From Lentimicrobiaceae bacterium (GTDB lineage Bacteria > Bacteroidota > Bacteroidia > Bacteroidales > WCHB1-69): DNA of 9,847 bases. How positions within the stretch are numbered: the first letter of the stretch is position 1; each line of letters opens with the position of its first letter. The position numbers and the translations under genes are program-made. The stretch spans positions 1 to 9,847 of the forward strand of contig WRNX01000049.1 in the NCBI GenBank assembly GCA_009776395.1, given 5' to 3'. Shown here piece after piece: positions 6,561 to 9,847 of this stretch. The notes below the pieces were generated by a model that had not been told where the DNA came from, made no database searches, and saw only the letters and a program-made list of their open reading frames with translations.

Positions 6561-9500
6561 ATGAAAAAAATTTCTTCTTTTAAAATCCTCACCCTGTCTT
6601 TTTTGATGATGGGAGCAATGGTAAGTAATGCCGTGGCAAGCGATCAACTGTATCTTTTAGACTTAAATGCTCAAAATTCTGCATTTGGGGCTGTTAACAC
6701 TTATGCTCCAAAATCTGGAACTGTTAATGGCGTTGAATGGTATATTAGTGTGGGAAGTTGTCAAAGTGCTTCTGCCGTATGGATAGGAACTAATAATGCT
6801 AACAACTATGATAATCTTACAGGATTAGACAAGGGTTTAAACGGACGCGGAGCTGCCATTGCTGCAGCACTTGGAATTAGTGAAAATGCTACCGGTTACT
6901 ATGCCATAGCAGGAATGAACGATATTGCAAATATTGAATATATAAATGTACAAGCAACTGCAACAGCAGGCAGTGTTACAAGTATGTGGTGTTTATATTC
7001 TACCAATAATGGCGCAACTTATACTATTTTGGATGGCGTAAAACCAAATCCCGGAACAAATTTAGTTACTTTTACAGCCCTTTCAATTATTGAAAACGCG
7101 CAATATGCTTTTGTTTGGTATTCTTCAGCTTATGGAAATTACAGAGCCCCAAAATTTGAGTTTTTTGGAAGTAATACCTCTTCCCTTAACCACGAAACCT
7201 TTAACACCTTAACCATTTTAGCAGGAAGTAGTTCTTATAACGATAATGCTCAAACAGGTTCAACGGGCTATGAATGGTCGTGGGTTAATTGTCAAGATGG
7301 GAATAAACAAAACCCTCCTTACACCATTGAAAGTGTAACCCCTGTTTTAAGACATCCCAGTTCTTACATTCAAGCAACCATTATCGGAGGTATATCAGGG
7401 TTTTCATTAGATTATAAACGCGCATATACCTCTACTGCACAAAGAATTGTTGAAGTTTATATCAACAATGTATTAGTAGGGAGTGGCGTGAATTGTGGAG
7501 GAGATGCAGATTTGAGAACATTAGAAGTTTCAGATTTGAACATATCAGGAAGTTTTACCGTAAGAATTGAACTACAAGGAAACGGAACAACCAATGCCCA
7601 AACCTGTATTGATAATTTTAAATGGAGTTCTTATGGAGAGGCTTTACCCATGGTGGCTACCCCCACATTTACTCCAAACGGCGTTCTTTCTACCTCACCC
7701 AAAACCGTTACACTTGCTTGTGCTACTGAAGATGCTGCTATTTATTATACCATAAACGGTGATGACCCCACTCCTTCATCAACTCTTTATACTACACCCA
7801 TAGATTTGAATGCAACAGGAAATTACACAATAAAAGCAATTGGAGTAAAAGAAAATTATGATAATAGCGCAATCGCTTCCGCTGTATTTTCAATTAAGAT
7901 TTTTGAATCGGGGGAATGTGATATGCTCGAAGATTTTGAAGTTATGACAGGAAACGGGGCTTATGGAGGCGCTACCGTAACATTGGCAACAGGTCAATGG
8001 AGAATATATGGCTATACATCAATGGATGATAATGATAGACGCTTTGATACCCGTGCCGTTCGTTTGAGAGGTAATAGTACTGCAGATACTTTAAGTAATA
8101 CAAACAGAGTTGAAATGCTTTTTGACAACCCTAATGGAATAGGAACGGTTTCATTTCATTACGCTTCTTACAGTTCTCATAGTGGGGGTATTATAAATCT
8201 TCAATATTCAACCAATCAAGGCGTAACCTGGACAAACGTAGGAAGTAGCATTACAGTTCCCGGTTGGATTGCGGGCGGAAACATCATGCACGAAGCCTCT
8301 TTTGATGTAGATATTCCCGAACCTGTTCGCATTAGAATTACTAAAAATTCTCAAACAGGATCTACTTCAGTAAACATTGATAACATTTGTATAACCAATT
8401 ACGGATCATCCAATACCGTTGCCACCCCCACTTTCAACCCCGCAGGAGGAAACTACATTAACACCGTGAGCGTTACGCTTTCTTGCGCTACCGAAGATGC
8501 GGTTATCCATTATACTACCGATGGAACCGACCCCACCATAACTTCACCCGTTTACTCAACTGCAATCCAAGTTTCTACTACTACTACCATTAAAGCCATT
8601 GCCACAAAAACCGGTATGGACAACAGCGGAATTGCCTCTGCTACCTATACTTTCCCAATAGAAGTATCTAACATTGCCGCATTTAAAGCCGCAAATACCG
8701 TTACTTCTTCAACATGGTATAAAATTACCGGCGATGTAACTTTTGTGTATCGTACCGGAAGATACTTTTATGTAAAAGATGCCACAGGCGGAATGACCGT
8801 TTATGATAATGCAACGCCTGTAATTACAAATACTTATAATAATGGTGATATTATTTCAGGTGGCATTACAGGTACATGTTCCATGTACAGCGGATTGTGT
8901 GAGTTTGTACCGGTTGCTAATTTTGCCACAGGTACAACCGGAACTTCGGTAGAACCTATTACTTTAACAATGGAAAACCTTCTTGCAAACTTCGCCGATT
9001 ATGAATCACAATTAGTAAAATTAGAAGAAGTTACTTTTGATGAGGGTATTTTTACTCAATCAGGAGCTACAGCAAATATCAATATCCAACAAAACAGCAA
9101 CACAATGATTTGCCGCAATAACTACGGCAATATTACCGGTTACGAAACCAACTCCACCTCACTTTACAATGTTACCGGTTTTGCTGTTCCATATAATGCC
9201 GACCGTCAAATTGCGCCCAGAGATGTAAATGATATTTATGAAATAGAATACACCGTTACGTTCTTAAATTGGAATAATTCTATAGTAAGCGAAAAAACCG
9301 ACTATCATTATGGAGATCCTGTGGTTGTGCCTGCCAATCCTACCAGACCTGCCAACAATACATGGCAATTCACTTTTGCCGGTTGGAATCCTGAAGTTGA
9401 ACCCATTGTGTATGAAGATGCCACCTACATCGCCACTTACGATTCTGCCAAAATAGTTTATACCATTACCGTTATAGCATCGCCCACCGCAGGCGGAACT

Positions 9501-9847
9501 GTAGCGGGAGGCGGAAATTTTTACTATGGAGACCCAGCCACAATCTCTGCAACCGCAAACCCGGGATATACTTTTACAACTTGGAATGATGGAAATACAG
9601 ACGCTTCAAGAACAATTACCGTAACAGAAACCACAACTTATACGGCAACTTTTACGCCCAACACCTATACCTTAACCTTAAATTCTGGGGGAGGCACGGG
9701 CGCACCGGCTTCTATTTCGGTTACTTATAATCAGCAAATTGGTTCAGAGTTACCCACCCCCACCCGTCCGGGCTACACTTTCGGCGGCTGGTTTATAGGT
9801 ACTACTGCAATCACTGCAACTACCATTTGGACTTATACTTCCAATCA
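6561..9847 (+). CDS. Secreted modular repeat protein with chitobiase-type, OB-like and Listeria-Bacteroides repeat domains (partial, 3' end outside window)
   Basis: The frame opened by the ATG at 6561 has no stop to the window edge, giving 1095 complete codons. Residues 1-26 form a Sec signal peptide (KK, then hydrophobic LTLSFLMMGAMV, cleavage likely after AVA) with no lipobox Cys. In order I see: beta-sandwich-like regions at about 28-203 and 210-357; an Fn3-associated/chitobiase C-terminal-type module at 365-446; a third sandwich at about 453-613; a second Fn3-associated module at 620-698; an OB-like module of the DUF5689/YhcR type at about 701-892; and InlB/Listeria-Bacteroides-type repeats at 897-960, 967-1031 and 1035 to the edge. 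Low Cys, many Thr/Asn/Gly and no recognised catalytic motif suggest a surface or extracellular binding protein, possibly for polysaccharide. An enzymatic domain or a type IX secretion sorting domain could lie beyond the window. The gene is divergent from korAB and functionally unrelated. The domain names are my reading of motifs; exact boundaries are uncertain. Confidence 0.85.
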   Translation, partial: MKKISSFKILTLSFLMMGAMVSNAVASDQLYLLDLNAQNSAFGAVNTYAPKSGTVNGVEWYISVGSCQSASAVWIGTNNANNYDNLTGLDKGLNGRGAAIAAALGISENATGYYAIAGMNDIANIEYINVQATATAGSVTSMWCLYSTNNGATYTILDGVKPNPGTNLVTFTALSIIENAQYAFVWYSSAYGNYRAPKFEFFGSNTSSLNHETFNTLTILAGSSSYNDNAQTGSTGYEWSWVNCQDGNKQNPPYTIESVTPVLRHPSSYIQATIIGGISGFSLDYKRAYTSTAQRIVEVYINNVLVGSGVNCGGDADLRTLEVSDLNISGSFTVRIELQGNGTTNAQTCIDNFKWSSYGEALPMVATPTFTPNGVLSTSPKTVTLACATEDAAIYYTINGDDPTPSSTLYTTPIDLNATGNYTIKAIGVKENYDNSAIASAVFSIKIFESGECDMLEDFEVMTGNGAYGGATVTLATGQWRIYGYTSMDDNDRRFDTRAVRLRGNSTADTLSNTNRVEMLFDNPNGIGTVSFHYASYSSHSGGIINLQYSTNQGVTWTNVGSSITVPGWIAGGNIMHEASFDVDIPEPVRIRITKNSQTGSTSVNIDNICITNYGSSNTVATPTFNPAGGNYINTVSVTLSCATEDAVIHYTTDGTDPTITSPVYSTAIQVSTTTTIKAIATKTGMDNSGIASATYTFPIEVSNIAAFKAANTVTSSTWYKITGDVTFVYRTGRYFYVKDATGGMTVYDNATPVITNTYNNGDIISGGITGTCSMYSGLCEFVPVANFATGTTGTSVEPITLTMENLLANFADYESQLVKLEEVTFDEGIFTQSGATANINIQQNSNTMICRNNYGNITGYETNSTSLYNVTGFAVPYNADRQIAPRDVNDIYEIEYTVTFLNWNNSIVSEKTDYHYGDPVVVPANPTRPANNTWQFTFAGWNPEVEPIVYEDATYIATYDSAKIVYTITVIASPTAGGTVAGGGNFYYGDPATISATANPGYTFTTWNDGNTDASRTITVTETTTYTATFTPNTYTLTLNSGGGTGAPASISVTYNQQIGSELPTPTRPGYTFGGWFIGTTAITATTIWTYTSN
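7653..7898 (+). repeat. Fn3-associated/chitobiase-type module, copy 1
   Basis: This encodes residues 365-446 of the secreted protein. It begins VATPTFTPNG, then CATEDAAIYYTINGDDPTPS, then YTIKAIGVKENYDNSAIASA. The I-x-YT-x-(D/N)G-x-DPT pattern followed by a TIKAIA-like strand is the hallmark of this module. It is paired with copy 2 about 255 residues later. Confidence 0.75.
8418..8654 (+). repeat. Fn3-associated/chitobiase-type module, copy 2
   Basis: This encodes residues 620-698. It begins VATPTFNPAGG, then CATEDAVIHYTTDGTDPT, then TTIKAIATKTGMDNSGIASA. It is clearly homologous to copy 1 in protein. The DNA has drifted, with more C-ending codons (ACC, GCC, CCC) than in copy 1, so the duplication is not recent. 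Confidence 0.75.
9249..9847 (+). repeat. Array of InlB/Listeria-Bacteroides-type repeats (continues past window)
   Basis: This encodes residues 897 to the edge. Three consecutive units are seen. The first is YTVTFLNWN...YGDPV...FTFAGWNPEVEP...ATYIATY. The second is YTITVIASPTAGGTV...YYGDPATISATANPGYTFTTW...TTYTATFTP. The third is YTLTLNSGGGTGAP...LPTPTRPGYTFGGWF. Each has the YT-x-T opening, a YG or Y-x-Q turn, and the G(Y/W)TF-x-x-W or FAGW core. Units 1 and 3 resemble the classic Flg_new repeat; unit 2 is the divergent GGTV type. Units of this kind form elongated stalks on surface proteins. Confidence 0.75.

Noticed and set aside
7567..7755. Short plus-strand open frame inside the secreted-protein gene
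   Set aside because: It is in a different frame from the 1095-codon reading frame, which carries a recognisable Fn3-associated module here.
1..9847. CRISPR arrays, tRNA/rRNA genes, insertion sequences or attachment sites
   Set aside because: No short regularly spaced repeats, cloverleaf-like segments, transposase motifs or flanking terminal repeats were seen; the repeats present are protein-domain repeats in the secreted-protein gene.

Overview
The window looks like chromosomal DNA from a member of the Bacteroidota (Bacteroidetes), probably class Bacteroidia. Four things point there: AT-rich intergenic DNA with TAnnTTTG-type -7 promoter boxes; transcript-leading genes with no Shine-Dalgarno sequence; an OmpA-family C-terminus of the kind common in this phylum; and a second-copy elongation factor G (EF-G2 type) with degenerate GTPase motifs, plus a large secreted protein built from chitobiase-like and Listeria-Bacteroides repeat modules. 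The assignment rests on reading motifs by eye, without a database search.

Layout from left to right. (1) Bases 1-92 are the 3' end of an OmpA/MotB-like outer-membrane or peptidoglycan-associated protein. Its TAA is followed with zero spacing, and in the same frame, by (2) mutY (93-1139), the A/G-specific adenine glycosylase, which starts at TTG. (3) A 149-base AT-rich gap carries an imperfect inverted repeat and a TATATTTG promoter box. It leads into (4) a stand-alone EF-G paralogue (1289-3418) in which the catalytic His of the DxPGH motif is Phe, NKxD is NQLD and the P-loop is altered. (5) Convergent to it, only 7 bases away, is a two-gene minus-strand operon korA-korB (6315 down to 3426) for a 2-oxoacid:ferredoxin oxidoreductase, most likely 2-oxoglutarate:ferredoxin oxidoreductase. 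(6) A 245-base divergent promoter region separates korA from (7) a secreted multidomain protein (6561 to beyond 9847) of at least 1095 residues. It has a Sec signal peptide, three predicted beta-sandwich modules, two Fn3-associated/chitobiase-type modules, an OB-like module and a run of InlB-type repeats. It is still open at the window edge.

How the genes relate. mutY is a housekeeping DNA-repair gene that probably shares a transcript with the OmpA-like gene. The EF-G2-like gene and korAB are single transcription units that meet tail to tail. They share no pathway, but both fit an anaerobe's economy: ferredoxin-dependent 2-oxoacid metabolism, and (by analogy with the Bacteroides EF-G2) translation that does not depend on GTP hydrolysis under starvation. 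The secreted protein is separate surface or extracellular machinery. I saw no mobile element, CRISPR array, tRNA or rRNA. The observations most worth following up are the GTPase-motif losses in the EF-G paralogue and the internally duplicated architecture of the secreted protein.
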